DNA of 64,000 nucleotides, from positions 175,385 to 239,384 of the forward strand of contig NZ_FOZP01000007.1 of the NCBI RefSeq assembly GCF_900116115.1, read 5' to 3'. The notes under the pieces are model-generated. The model saw only the letters and a program-made list of their open reading frames with translations, was not told where the DNA came from and searched no databases. The translations under genes and the position numbers were made by a program. Of the stretch, positions 16,161 through 24,502 are shown one piece after another. The DNA comes from Lutibacter maritimus (GTDB lineage Bacteria; Bacteroidota; Bacteroidia; Flavobacteriales; Flavobacteriaceae). Numbering within the stretch: the first letter of the stretch is position 1; every line of letters starts with the position of its first letter.

Positions 16161-18565
16161 AAATCGATAATTACTCCAAAACGTGGTAAAACTGTTCCTG
16201 AAGAATTATCAATTTCTTCTAAAACATATTTTGAGCTATCATTTGCATCAATAATTCTATTTCCATTGTTATCAACCGTTGGAATTAAATATGGTTGTTG
16301 CTTACTTTCACTTCCATAAATATTTTGAATATCAATATAAAAATTTATCGAAAAGTGCTCCCAATACCAAGTTTTATCAACTCTCACATCTAATTGATGA
16401 TAATTGTTGTAGCGTTCCGAGTTTAATTCATTATAATTTAAAATTCCACTATTTGAAATGTTGTAATTATCAATAGTCGCCGAAGCATTTATATCGTACG
16501 GTGTAAATGGACTTCCGCCAACAAAGCGAAACTTACCTCCTATTTCCCAGTTTTTTTGTAATTTTTTTCCACCAGTAATGGTTAACAAATGTTTATTATC
16601 CCACGATGAAGGAATATAATTATCGTTTTTATCCTTAAACTCGCTAACTACAAACGTGTAACTCACCAAACCATACAAACCATTATATGATTTTTTTTGT
16701 GCAAAAATCTCAAAACCATACGATCTTCCTTTTGAAGTTGATGTAACTTCCTCATTTCCAATAACACCAAAATCTGAACCTAAATTTGCCAAACTAATTT
16801 GATCTCTTAAAGAAAATGGATAGTTATCATATTTTTTATAAAATCCTTCTAATGAGATTCTTGCATCGTTTGAAGGTTTCAATTCCAATCCAGCAACTAA
16901 ATGTTTGGCATTTATATATTTTAAATTGTTATTTTTATTCACCAACACATTTGAAGCATCTCTATAACCCAAAATTGTATATGCCGGAAGCTGGTAATAA
17001 CTACCTGCGGAAGCATTTAATAACAATTTAGGATCTAGTTCATACGATAATGAAATTCTTGGTGAAAACTGATTAAATATATTTTTCATTTCACTGTTAA
17101 AATCTACACCATCAAATCGAACACCAAATGAAGTTCCCAGTTTAGAATTTAAATATTTTTTAGAAACCTGTCCGAACAAACTATATTTAAATAGTTTTAA
17201 ATCCGACGAAAAATCTATTTCCGAAACACCGTTTGAATTTGCAAACTTTTGAAAAGTGGCATTACTATAATTTGCATCTTCCAAACCAACACCCATATTA
17301 ATTTTATAACTGCTTTTTGATGTGATAGTGTTTTCAAACCTAAATTTATTTTCAGTTTCTTTAGAAACATACTGCAATAATAAATCATTGGGGTTTGTGG
17401 TATTGTTAAAATACTTTTTAGCGTTGTTTTCCCATTCGTTTCTACTCAAAACTAGCTGTTGTGTAGAATTTTCAGAAAAATGCTTGTATGATGCTCCTAC
17501 GGTGTAATTCCACTGTTCCTGAACAGGAATATTACTTAAAATATAATTGTTTCTTTTAATAATATCTTCATCAGTAACCTTATCATTTACAGATTCGTTT
17601 AATTTAAATTTATCGATGGCTCCTAAACCAATAAAACTAATTTCACTTTTTGATGATAATTGATGCTTAACCTTAAATTGAAAATCGTTATAAGTAGGTA
17701 AAAAAGGTAATTTAATTAACTTAAATAACACCTGTAAATACGATTGACGCGCAGATAAAATAAATGTAGTTTTATCATTAATTGGTCCATCTAAGGTAAT
17801 TCCAGCATCCGATGTTCCCAAGGTTGCTCTTGTATTTAACTTATCTGGATTTCCATCTTTTTGGGTAAACTCAATTATTGAGCTTAATGCATTTCCTTTA
17901 TTTGCTTGAAATGAACTTGTATAAAAATCTACATTACGTATTAAATCGGCATTCATAATTCCAACAGGACCTCCTGTAGAACCTTGCGTTTGAAAATGAT
18001 TTATAACTGGAACCTCAATTCCATCTAAATAAAATTTATTTTCAACTGGCGAACCTCCACGAATAATTATATCATTCCTAAAACCCGGATTTGAAGCCAC
18101 ACCTGGCAACGATTGAATTACTTTTAAAACATCTCTATTTCCTCCAGGATTTCGCTCAATTTCTGCAATTCCTAAAGATTGTTTAGATAATGGCGTTTCA
18201 ATAATTTTTCTAAAGGGGCTGCTTACAATAGTAACTTCGCTTAAAACTTCATTATTTTGAATTAATTCAACAATAATAAAAGGTGTTTTTTCATTGGTAA
18301 CTAAATAATCTTCAGAAAAGGTTGTTAAATAGCCTAAATAAGAAACTTGAATTGAATTATAACCTAACGGAACTTTAGTAATTTCAAATTCGCCATTTTC
18401 ATTTGAAACCGACCCAATTGTCGAACCAACTACCACAACATTTACATAGGGTAGAGCTTCTCTTGTTTTTGAATCAATTATTTTACCTTTTATAACTCCT
18501 GAATTTTGGGAGTAGATTATAGAACTACCTATAATAAAGAAAAAAAACAACCAATTTTTTATCAT
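16157..18565 (-). CDS. TonB-dependent outer-membrane receptor, no SusD partner
   Basis: An 802-residue protein. The signal peptide ends SSIIYS before Gln, so the mature protein should start QNSGVIKGK. Residues about 25-105 form a carboxypeptidase-regulatory-like beta domain (TREALPYVNVVVVGSTIG). A plug domain follows (GGNRDVLKVIQSLPGVASNP, IIRGGSPVENKFYLDGIEVP), then a 22-strand-type barrel ending in Phe (RFGVIIDF). It imports an unknown ligand with TonB energy. No SusD gene accompanies it and no iron-related gene is near, so the substrate is open. Its 3' end overlaps the convergent DUF389 gene. Confidence 0.9.
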   Translation of the reverse strand: MIKNWLFFFFIIGSSIIYSQNSGVIKGKIIDSKTREALPYVNVVVVGSTIGSVSNENGEFEITKVPLGYNSIQVSYLGYLTTFSEDYLVTNEKTPFIIVELIQNNEVLSEVTIVSSPFRKIIETPLSKQSLGIAEIERNPGGNRDVLKVIQSLPGVASNPGFRNDIIIRGGSPVENKFYLDGIEVPVINHFQTQGSTGGPVGIMNADLIRNVDFYTSSFQANKGNALSSIIEFTQKDGNPDKLNTRATLGTSDAGITLDGPINDKTTFILSARQSYLQVLFKLIKLPFLPTYNDFQFKVKHQLSSKSEISFIGLGAIDKFKLNESVNDKVTDEDIIKRNNYILSNIPVQEQWNYTVGASYKHFSENSTQQLVLSRNEWENNAKKYFNNTTNPNDLLLQYVSKETENKFRFENTITSKSSYKINMGVGLEDANYSNATFQKFANSNGVSEIDFSSDLKLFKYSLFGQVSKKYLNSKLGTSFGVRFDGVDFNSEMKNIFNQFSPRISLSYELDPKLLLNASAGSYYQLPAYTILGYRDASNVLVNKNNNLKYINAKHLVAGLELKPSNDARISLEGFYKKYDNYPFSLRDQISLANLGSDFGVIGNEEVTSTSKGRSYGFEIFAQKKSYNGLYGLVSYTFVVSEFKDKNDNYIPSSWDNKHLLTITGGKKLQKNWEIGGKFRFVGGSPFTPYDINASATIDNYNISNSGILNYNELNSERYNNYHQLDVRVDKTWYWEHFSINFYIDIQNIYGSESKQQPYLIPTVDNNGNRIIDANDSSKYVLEEIDNSSGTVLPRFGVIIDF

Positions 18566-18587
18566 AACAAATTATCTTAATATTGAA

Positions 18588-18595
18588 ACAAATAT
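18588..18595 (-). promoter_or_regulatory. -7 element (TATATTTG) for the TonB-dependent receptor
   Basis: Exact TAnnTTTG match on the minus strand 22 bases upstream of the receptor start. No TTG was found at 17-23 bases, so it is a half-supported promoter. Confidence 0.4.
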
Positions 18596-18652
18596 ACATT
18601 TTTTGTTTAACTATTTTATATTTTAATTAAACAAATGATTTTTAAATGAAAA

Positions 18653-18681
18653 AAAACCTCAAATATATATTTGAGGTTTTT
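18653..18681 (-). terminator. Terminator after the tRNA pair
   Basis: On the minus strand, AAAACCTCAAATA / TATTTGAGGTTTT followed by T residues begins 2 bases past the 3' end of tRNA-Tyr. Confidence 0.8.
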
Positions 18682-18682
18682 G

Positions 18683-18763
<81 letters not shown>

Positions 18764-18774
18764 GCATTTTAAAT

Positions 18775-18806
18775 AAAAAACTTCTCAGTATTTTAGAGAA
18801 GTTTTT
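18775..18806 (-). terminator. Hairpin between tRNA-Lys and tRNA-Tyr
   Basis: An AAAAACTTCTC / GAGAAGTTTTT stem with T-rich flanks lies in the spacer between the two tRNAs. It could attenuate read-through into tRNA-Tyr or mark processing. Confidence 0.6.
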
Positions 18807-18807
18807 G

Positions 18808-18880
18808 TGACCGGGCTGGGGCTCGAACCCAGGACCACCTCCTTAAAAGGGAGGTGCTCTACCAACTGAGCTACCAGGTC
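18808..18880 (-). tRNA. tRNA-Lys (anticodon TTT)
   Basis: A 73-base cloverleaf. The anticodon arm CCTCC-CTTTTAA-GGAGG gives TTT, the T arm is CTGGG-TTCGAGC-CCCAG, the D arm starts GCTC, and the discriminator is A with no encoded CCA. The acceptor stem GACCTGG/CCCGGTC has one mismatch, T5 opposite C68. Otherwise it looks functional. Confidence 0.93.
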
Positions 18881-18903
18881 ATTCTTTTCCTTTTTAGCGG
18901 GTG

Positions 18904-18933
18904 CAAATATAAGGGTATATTTTAAAAAAACAA
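18904..18933 (-). promoter_or_regulatory. Promoter of the tRNA-Lys/tRNA-Tyr unit (TTG-N19-TATATTTG)
   Basis: On the minus strand a TTG (18933-18931) and an exact TAnnTTTG box (18911-18904) are 19 bases apart. The box is 23 bases before the 5' end of tRNA-Lys. Confidence 0.75.
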
Positions 18934-18942
18934 ACAACTTTG

Positions 18943-19710
18943 CTATTTAGTTTCATTTAAATATGCTTCTCTAACTTTCTTAAATAAATTAGATGAATAT
19001 ACAAATTTTACAATTGCTTCATTTTCAGTTTTAAAGATGTCTTTATTAGTACCTTCCCAAGCTTTTACACCATTTTTTAAAAAAACAATTTTTTCTCCAA
19101 TTTCCATCACAGAATTCATATCATGTGAGTTTATTATGGTAATTATTTGATATTCATCCGTAATTTCTTGTATTAAATTATCAATAACTGTTGCTGTATT
19201 TGGATCAAGTCCAGAGTTTGGTTCATCACAAAATAAATATTTTGGTTTCATTACAATTGCTCTTGCAATGGCAACACGTTTTTGCATTCCACCAGATAAT
19301 TCTGCCGGAAATTTTTTGTTTGCATCGTTTAAGTTAACGCGTTTCAAAACAAAATTTACGCGATCTAACATTTCAGACCTTGGCTGATCGGCAAACATTT
19401 TTAATGGAAACATAATATTTTCTTCAACAGTTAAAGAATCGTATAAAGCACCTCCTTGAAACACCATTCCTATTTCTTGACGTAATTGTCGCTGTGTAGT
19501 AATATCTAGCTCGGTATGTTTCCTTCCATCAAAAGAAATAATACCTTTATCTGGTTTATGCAGGCCCAATAAACACTTTAAAAAAACCGTTTTACCAGAT
19601 CCACTTTGACCAATTATCATATTTGTTTTTCCCTTTTCAAAAGTAGTTGTAATACCTTTTAAAACTGGCACTCCATTAAATTCTTTATATAAATCGGTAA
19701 CTTCAATCAT
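18943..19710 (-). CDS. ABC transporter ATP-binding protein, MlaF-type
   Basis: A 255-residue ATPase. Walker A is GQSGSGKT at residues 34-41, the signature is LSGGMQKRVAIARAI, Walker B is YLFCDEPNSGLD, and the switch is NSHDM. The start is set at the ATG at 19710 (MIEVTDLYKEF), which overlaps the permease stop by one base (TAATG), a translational-coupling arrangement. A longer frame exists upstream but runs into the permease. With the MlaE-type permease it should move phospholipids between inner and outer membranes. The substrate-binding MlaD-like protein is not in this window. Confidence 0.92.
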   Translation of the reverse strand: MIEVTDLYKEFNGVPVLKGITTTFEKGKTNMIIGQSGSGKTVFLKCLLGLHKPDKGIISFDGRKHTELDITTQRQLRQEIGMVFQGGALYDSLTVEENIMFPLKMFADQPRSEMLDRVNFVLKRVNLNDANKKFPAELSGGMQKRVAIARAIVMKPKYLFCDEPNSGLDPNTATVIDNLIQEITDEYQIITIINSHDMNSVMEIGEKIVFLKNGVKAWEGTNKDIFKTENEAIVKFVYSSNLFKKVREAYLNETK

Positions 19711-20450
19711 TATCCTAGTAGCATTTGAGTTAAGAAATAATTCAATAAAATAATAACAACACTTGTCCAAACCACAGCTTGTGTACTTGCCCTACCAACT
19801 TCAAGAGAACCTCCTTTTACGTAATAACCGTGGTAAGCGGGAATGGTTGCAATTACAAAAGCAAATACCAATGTTTTGGTTAGCGCATATTTAACAAAAT
19901 ACGGATTAAAATCGAGTTGAATTCCATAAATAAAATCTTCAGTGTAAAACAAATCTGTTAAAACACCTGCTGTATAACCTCCAAAAATACCTAAAAACAT
20001 TGCTAATGTGATAAGTAATGGATAAAAAAACAAGGTTGCAATTATTTTGGGCAATACTAAATAGTTCAATGAGTTTATTCCCATAACTTCTAAAGCATCA
20101 ATTTGTTCTGTAACACGCATTGTTCCAATACTAGACGAAATATACGAACCTACTTTACCTGCCAAAATTACACACATAAATGTAGGAGCAAATTCCAAAA
20201 TCATAGATCGTTTTGTAGCAAAACCAATTAAATATTTTGGGATGAATGGACTATCAACATTTAATGCTGTTTGAATAGCTACAACTCCGCCAACAAAAAA
20301 AGATATAAAAGTTATAATTCCTAAAGACTTTAGACCTAAATCTTCTATTTCTCTAAATAGCATTTCTCTAAAAACAGACCATTTTTGAGGTTTTTTAAAA
20401 ACCTGCTTTAGCATTAAAAAATATTTACCAATATGTTCTAAATAGTTCAT
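19710..20450 (-). CDS. ABC transporter permease, MlaE family
   Basis: A 246-residue inner-membrane protein. It matches the MlaE family: FVGGVVAIQTALNVDSPFIP, then LAGKVGSYISSSIGTMRVTE with EQIDALEVMGINSLNYLVLP, and the late KGGSLEVGRASTQAVVWTS. Five or so hydrophobic segments are visible. It is first in a two-gene operon with the MlaF-type ATPase. The pair is expected to help retrograde or anterograde lipid transport for outer-membrane asymmetry. No clear promoter box was found in the 120-base gap shared with the divergent phosphatase gene. Confidence 0.92.
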   Translation of the reverse strand: MNYLEHIGKYFLMLKQVFKKPQKWSVFREMLFREIEDLGLKSLGIITFISFFVGGVVAIQTALNVDSPFIPKYLIGFATKRSMILEFAPTFMCVILAGKVGSYISSSIGTMRVTEQIDALEVMGINSLNYLVLPKIIATLFFYPLLITLAMFLGIFGGYTAGVLTDLFYTEDFIYGIQLDFNPYFVKYALTKTLVFAFVIATIPAYHGYYVKGGSLEVGRASTQAVVWTSVVIILLNYFLTQMLLG

Positions 20451-20489
20451 TCTATTTCTTTTTGGCTAAAATATTAAATTAATGTAACC

Positions 20490-20512
20490 TTTTCTGTTTT
20501 TAAAACAGAAAA
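20490..20512. promoter_or_regulatory. Perfect 11-bp inverted repeat between divergent genes
   Basis: TTTTCTGTTTT-T-AAAACAGAAAA is a perfect palindrome with a one-base centre. It lies 5 bases upstream of the -33 element of the phosphatase promoter and 40 bases upstream of the mlaE-type gene. Its position suggests an operator. A hairpin terminator is unlikely because no gene ends here. Confidence 0.5.
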
Positions 20513-20516
20513 TTCA

Positions 20517-20544
20517 TTGAACGCTTAAAAAAATACTACTTTTG
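20517..20544 (+). promoter_or_regulatory. Promoter of the PafA-type phosphatase (TTG-N17-TACTTTTG)
   Basis: TTG at 20517-20519 and TACTTTTG at 20537-20544 are 17 bases apart, a complete match to the Bacteroidota consensus, 29 bases before the start codon. Confidence 0.75.
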
Positions 20545-20573
20545 AAATCTAATAATGGGACAATTCTTTTAAA

Positions 20574-22253
20574 ATGAAAAAAATACTTTTTATACTACTT
20601 TTAAGCATCAGCTTTACACAATGTATTGCCGTAAAATCTAAAAAAACAACTTTTGTTGCTACTGAAAAAAAACAAACAAATCAGGTTGATTTTAAGCGCC
20701 CCAAACTTATAGTTGGCGTTGTTGTTGACCAAATGCGTTATGACTATTTAATTAAATTTTATAAAAAATATGGTGAAAATGGTTTCAAAAAATTAATGAA
20801 ACTAGGTTATAACTTAGAGAATGTTCATTACAATTATATTCCAACATATACAGCTGTTGGACATACTTCTATCTACACAGGGACCACACCAACAAACCAC
20901 GGAATTATTTCAAATAATTGGTACGATAAATATGAGAAAAAATCTATTTATTGTGTTGATGATGACAGATATGAAACTGTTGGTGCAAAAACTGGTGGAA
21001 AAAAATCACCTTACAGAATGTTAACTACCACAATTAGCGATCAATTGCGTTTGGCACAAAACATGAAAGGAAAATCAATTGGAGTTTCAATAAAAGACAG
21101 ATCGGCTATTTTACCAGCTGGTCATACGGCAAATGCTGCGTATTGGTTTGAAGGTGGCGATGAAGGTAAATTTATATCCAGTACTTTTTATATGAATGAA
21201 TTACCAAAGTGGGTAACTGATTTTAATAACAATGGAAAAGCAAATGCGTATTTAAATCAAATCTGGAATACCTTTTATGATATTAATTCTTATACTGAAA
21301 CTTTGCCTGACAACAATAATTATGAAGGGTTGTTTAAAGGAAAAGAAACACCTACATTTCCATATAACTTAGCAGAATTAAGAAAACTAAATGACAATTA
21401 CAGTTTATTAAAAGCGATTCCTTTTGGAAATTCAATAGTTACAGATTTTGCTGAAGCTACCATTATTGGCGAGAATTTAGGAACCAGTAATTTTACAGAT
21501 TTTTTAGCCATCAGTTATTCCAGTACAGATTATGTAGGACATCAATTTGGTGTTGATGCTAAAGAATTAGAAGACACTTATATTAGAATGGATAAAGAAA
21601 TTGAACGCTTACTAATAATTTTAGACTCAAATGTTGGAAAAGATAATTACACATTGTTTTTAACTGCTGATCACGCAGCTGTTGAAGTTCCTGCGTATTT
21701 AAATTCATTAAAAATTCCAGGCGGCTATTTTAATAATCAAGAATTTAAAACTCTAGTTAAAAAAATAGCTTTAGATAATTTTAAATCAAAAGAAATAATT
21801 GAAGATATATCTAATTATCAAATATACTTAAATAAAGACAAATTAAAAGAGCTAAAGCTTGATGCAAATTATGTATCACAAATAATTGCTGATGAAATTT
21901 TAAGCATTAAAAATGTTTACAAAACAGTCACTGGCCATACATTACAAACTACAAATTTTGACTTAGGCGTTTTACAAACCTTACAAAATGGTTATAATCA
22001 AAAATTTTCAGGAGATGTGCTTTTTGTACCAAATCCAACAACTATAACCTATGATAAAACAGGTAGTACACATGGTTCAGGATACAGTTATGATACTCAT
22101 GTGCCTTTAATATTTTATGGAAGCGGCATTAAAAAAGGACAATCAGATAATTATTATCCAATAATTGATATTGCTCCTACAATTACTAGTTTTCTTAAAA
22201 TTGCCCAAACAAACGGTAATACAGGCAAACCAATTATTGAAGTTTTAGATTAA
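20574..22253 (+). CDS. pafA: Alkaline phosphatase, PafA type, exported
   Basis: A 559-residue exported protein, probably a lipoprotein (Cys17 in SISFTQC). The alkaline phosphatase superfamily fold is clear: metal-ligand Asp52 in VGVVVDQMRYDY, nucleophile Thr98 in PTYTAVGHTSIYTGT, SNNWYDK, STDYVGHQFG, LTADHAAVE and GSTHGSGYSYDTHVPLIFYG. PafA enzymes are periplasmic, calcium-tolerant phosphomonoesterases that are insensitive to phosphate and are the main phosphatase of many Bacteroidota. It is a single-gene unit with a full promoter and a bidirectional terminator. Other members of this superfamily are diesterases, but the Thr nucleophile context fits PafA. Confidence 0.88.
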   Translation: MKKILFILLLSISFTQCIAVKSKKTTFVATEKKQTNQVDFKRPKLIVGVVVDQMRYDYLIKFYKKYGENGFKKLMKLGYNLENVHYNYIPTYTAVGHTSIYTGTTPTNHGIISNNWYDKYEKKSIYCVDDDRYETVGAKTGGKKSPYRMLTTTISDQLRLAQNMKGKSIGVSIKDRSAILPAGHTANAAYWFEGGDEGKFISSTFYMNELPKWVTDFNNNGKANAYLNQIWNTFYDINSYTETLPDNNNYEGLFKGKETPTFPYNLAELRKLNDNYSLLKAIPFGNSIVTDFAEATIIGENLGTSNFTDFLAISYSSTDYVGHQFGVDAKELEDTYIRMDKEIERLLIILDSNVGKDNYTLFLTADHAAVEVPAYLNSLKIPGGYFNNQEFKTLVKKIALDNFKSKEIIEDISNYQIYLNKDKLKELKLDANYVSQIIADEILSIKNVYKTVTGHTLQTTNFDLGVLQTLQNGYNQKFSGDVLFVPNPTTITYDKTGSTHGSGYSYDTHVPLIFYGSGIKKGQSDNYYPIIDIAPTITSFLKIAQTNGNTGKPIIEVLD

Positions 22254-22256
22254 TAT

Positions 22257-22284
22257 AAAAAAACCCTCAGATGAGGGTTTTTTT
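22257..22284. terminator. Bidirectional terminator between pafA and the convergent lipoprotein
   Basis: An AAAAAACCCTC / GAGGGTTTTTT stem with a four-base loop and T runs on both strands, placed between two convergent genes. Confidence 0.85.
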
Positions 22285-22298
22285 ATTAATATTAAATT

Positions 22299-22922
22299 TT
22301 ATTTTTCACCACCTGTATCTCCTCCTCCAGTTTCACAACTAAATTTACAGAACTCAAAATACATAGCCCAACTTCCGCCTTCAAATTCTTCTCCTTCTCC
22401 CCATCCAGTTTCTCGTTGTATTTCATTGCCTTTTTCATCAACTTTAACAACCTCACAGTGTGCGGCAATGTAAAAACATTCATTTAATGCTTCGGCTGGA
22501 ATTTTATATTCAACCTCGAAATCTGAAATAATATTGGCTTCATAATCCATTCTTTTTTCAAACACACCAGGTTGAGGGTTTCCTTTTTTTGTTTCAGGAA
22601 TACCTTCTTTGTCTCCAGCATATAAATGGGTTAATTTAAGTACCCAATCTTCATTTGTTAAATAAGTAATATAAACAAAATCTACACCTTCTTCATTCAC
22701 AATTTCAACATCAATTCTACCTGCCGTGTAGTTTTGTCCAGCAATTAATGGTGTTGAATAACATGCTGATTCAGAATTTCTAGAAACTAATCCAGATAAA
22801 TCTTTTGTATTTACCGTAAATTCATAAGAATTAGTTTCAATTTCTCCAAGCTGCAAATCATCAGTCTGACAGGAATTAAATAGTCCAATTGCTATAATAG
22901 CAATAAAAGTTTTTTTTATCAT
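22299..22922 (-). CDS. Uncharacterised lipoprotein
   Basis: A 207-residue protein, with the start placed at the ATG at 22922 (MIKKTFIAII), which gives a proper lipoprotein signal ending at Cys18 (GLFNSC). An upstream in-frame ATG would run into the neighbouring gene. The mature part begins QTDDLQ, an acidic N terminus like that of surface-exposed lipoproteins. The body has a beta-rich segment with YTAGRIDVEIVNEEGVDFVY and a pair of cysteines (ECFYIAAHCEV), then a Gly/Glu-rich tail (SCETGGGDTGGEK). I do not recognise a family with confidence. It is downstream of the FabH-like gene with an 85-base gap and may have its own promoter. Confidence 0.7.
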   Translation of the reverse strand: MIKKTFIAIIAIGLFNSCQTDDLQLGEIETNSYEFTVNTKDLSGLVSRNSESACYSTPLIAGQNYTAGRIDVEIVNEEGVDFVYITYLTNEDWVLKLTHLYAGDKEGIPETKKGNPQPGVFEKRMDYEANIISDFEVEYKIPAEALNECFYIAAHCEVVKVDEKGNEIQRETGWGEGEEFEGGSWAMYFEFCKFSCETGGGDTGGEK

Positions 22923-23007
22923 AATATTTGTCTTTGAGGGGTTTATCTTGTAAAGATACAAAAAAAACTTATTATAATTACTTTTATTGACTAATAGCTT
23001 TTTAAAT

Positions 23008-24078
23008 TTAATACCTATAAACAACTGCATTAATGTTCATTCCGGCTCCAACAGAGGCTAAAATAACTATATCTCCATTATTAATTTCTTGGTTTTCAAT
23101 TTTACCTTGTTTCACCAAATCAAAAAGAGTTGGCACTGTTGCAACAGAACTGTTTCCTAACTTATGTATGCTCATTGGCATAACATCTTTTGGAACTGCT
23201 TTTTTATACAGTCTATAAAATCGCTTTAAAATTGCTTCATCCATTTTTTCGTTTGCTTGATGAATAAAAATTTTCTTAACGTCATCAATACTCACACCAC
23301 TTTTATCTAAAGCAGTTTTCATAGCTAACGGAACATGATTTAAACCATATTCATATATTTTCCTTCCAAACATTTTTATATAACGAATGTTTGATTTATC
23401 CTCTTTATTATATGACTTACCATAAAATAGATAAAAACATTCATCAACAGTGTTGGTTTGTGCAGCATGACTTAATATTCCTGTCTCTAAATCTCCTTCA
23501 ACAGCTTCAACAATACACGCTCCTGCACCATCAGAATAAATCATTGAATCTCTATCAAAAGGATCAATTACTCTTGATAACGTTTCTGTACCAATTACTA
23601 AACATTTTTTAGCCATCCCAGATTTTATGTATGCTTCAGCTTGTATAACTCCTTGAATCCAACCTGGACAACCAAAAAGAATATCATAAGCTACACAATT
23701 AGGATTTTTAATGCCCAACCTTTGTTTCACTCTAGAAGCTAAACTTGGTAAAATATCACTTTGAATTGAGTTGCTTTTAACATCACCAAAATTATGGGCT
23801 AAAATTATATAGTCTATCGTTTCTTTATCAATACCAGCATCTAAAATAGCTCTATCAGCTGCAAAAAAACCTAAATCTGATGAAGTTAATTCTGGGGTTG
23901 CGTATCGCCTTTCTTCAATACCTGTTATTGACTTAAATTTATCTATAACTATTGCATTTTCATACTCAAATGGAGTGCCATCTTCGTTTAAAAACGTATC
24001 ATTTAAAAAGTCAAAATTTTTTTTAACAAGCGTTGGAATATAACTGCCTGTTCCTGTAATTACTGAGTTAATTTTCAT
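23008..24078 (-). CDS. 3-oxoacyl-ACP synthase III family protein (FabH-like)
   Basis: A 356-residue thiolase-fold enzyme. The active-site Cys137 lies in AYDILFGCPGWIQG, the catalytic His in KIFIHQANEKMDEAI, and the catalytic Asn in KLGNSSVATVPTLFDL. FabH-type enzymes condense acyl-CoA with malonyl-ACP to start fatty acid or related chains. It is about 30 residues longer than E. coli FabH and has FGCPGW rather than ACAGF around the cysteine, so it may belong to a secondary clade with a different primer. It is the last gene of a minus-strand run from porU, 32 bases after the globin gene. Confidence 0.88.
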   Translation of the reverse strand: MKINSVITGTGSYIPTLVKKNFDFLNDTFLNEDGTPFEYENAIVIDKFKSITGIEERRYATPELTSSDLGFFAADRAILDAGIDKETIDYIILAHNFGDVKSNSIQSDILPSLASRVKQRLGIKNPNCVAYDILFGCPGWIQGVIQAEAYIKSGMAKKCLVIGTETLSRVIDPFDRDSMIYSDGAGACIVEAVEGDLETGILSHAAQTNTVDECFYLFYGKSYNKEDKSNIRYIKMFGRKIYEYGLNHVPLAMKTALDKSGVSIDDVKKIFIHQANEKMDEAILKRFYRLYKKAVPKDVMPMSIHKLGNSSVATVPTLFDLVKQGKIENQEINNGDIVILASVGAGMNINAVVYRY

Positions 24079-24110
24079 TCTATAAAATTAGACAATAAAA
24101 TTAAAACGTA

Positions 24111-24494
24111 TTACTTATTTAACTCAGAAATTTTAATTTCCATTACGATGGCTATCGACTGTGCACGCGACTTTGCTTGGTGTGAAACTTCACCCTCAAA
24201 AAGCTCATCAACCGAACTATTAAACATTGATAACCAAGTATTAAAGTGCTTTTTTGATATTGGATTTTTTTGATGTAAAGTTAGGTGTGGAAGCATTGCA
24301 TTTTTACGATACCCACCAGAATAAAATAGCACATTATCCCAAAAATCTACTAAAGTTTGGAGATGCTCTTCTAATAAGTCTGGTTTACTAAATTCTAAAA
24401 AAAAATGACGCATTAAATCGTCATTCATTAATTTAGTATAAAAGTGTTTAACTAATAAATAGATATCTGCTCTATTTTCAATATCTTTTTTCAT
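24111..24494 (-). CDS. Group III truncated haemoglobin
   Basis: A 127-residue protein of the length and pattern of group III truncated globins: the N-terminal IYLLVKHFYTKLMNDDLMRH, then FWDNVLFYSGGYRKNAMLPH and a histidine-bearing HLTLHQKNPISKKHFNTWL segment. It should be cytoplasmic and bind haem, with oxygen or nitric-oxide related roles suggested for the group. It lies 8 bases after cdd and 32 bases before the FabH-like gene, so it is probably in the porU-porV transcript. Confidence 0.87.
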   Translation of the reverse strand: MKKDIENRADIYLLVKHFYTKLMNDDLMRHFFLEFSKPDLLEEHLQTLVDFWDNVLFYSGGYRKNAMLPHLTLHQKNPISKKHFNTWLSMFNSSVDELFEGEVSHQAKSRAQSIAIVMEIKISELNK

Positions 24495-24502
24495 TTAAAT
24501 TC

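Noticed and set aside
19711..19770. N-terminal extension of the MlaF-type ATPase
   Set aside because: It would run back into the permease coding sequence. The ATG at 19710 overlaps the permease stop as TAATG and fits the family start.
22923..23030. N-terminal extension of the 22299 lipoprotein
   Set aside because: The upstream start lies within the end of the FabH-like gene and would bury the lipoprotein signal; the ATG at 22922 gives a normal signal peptide.
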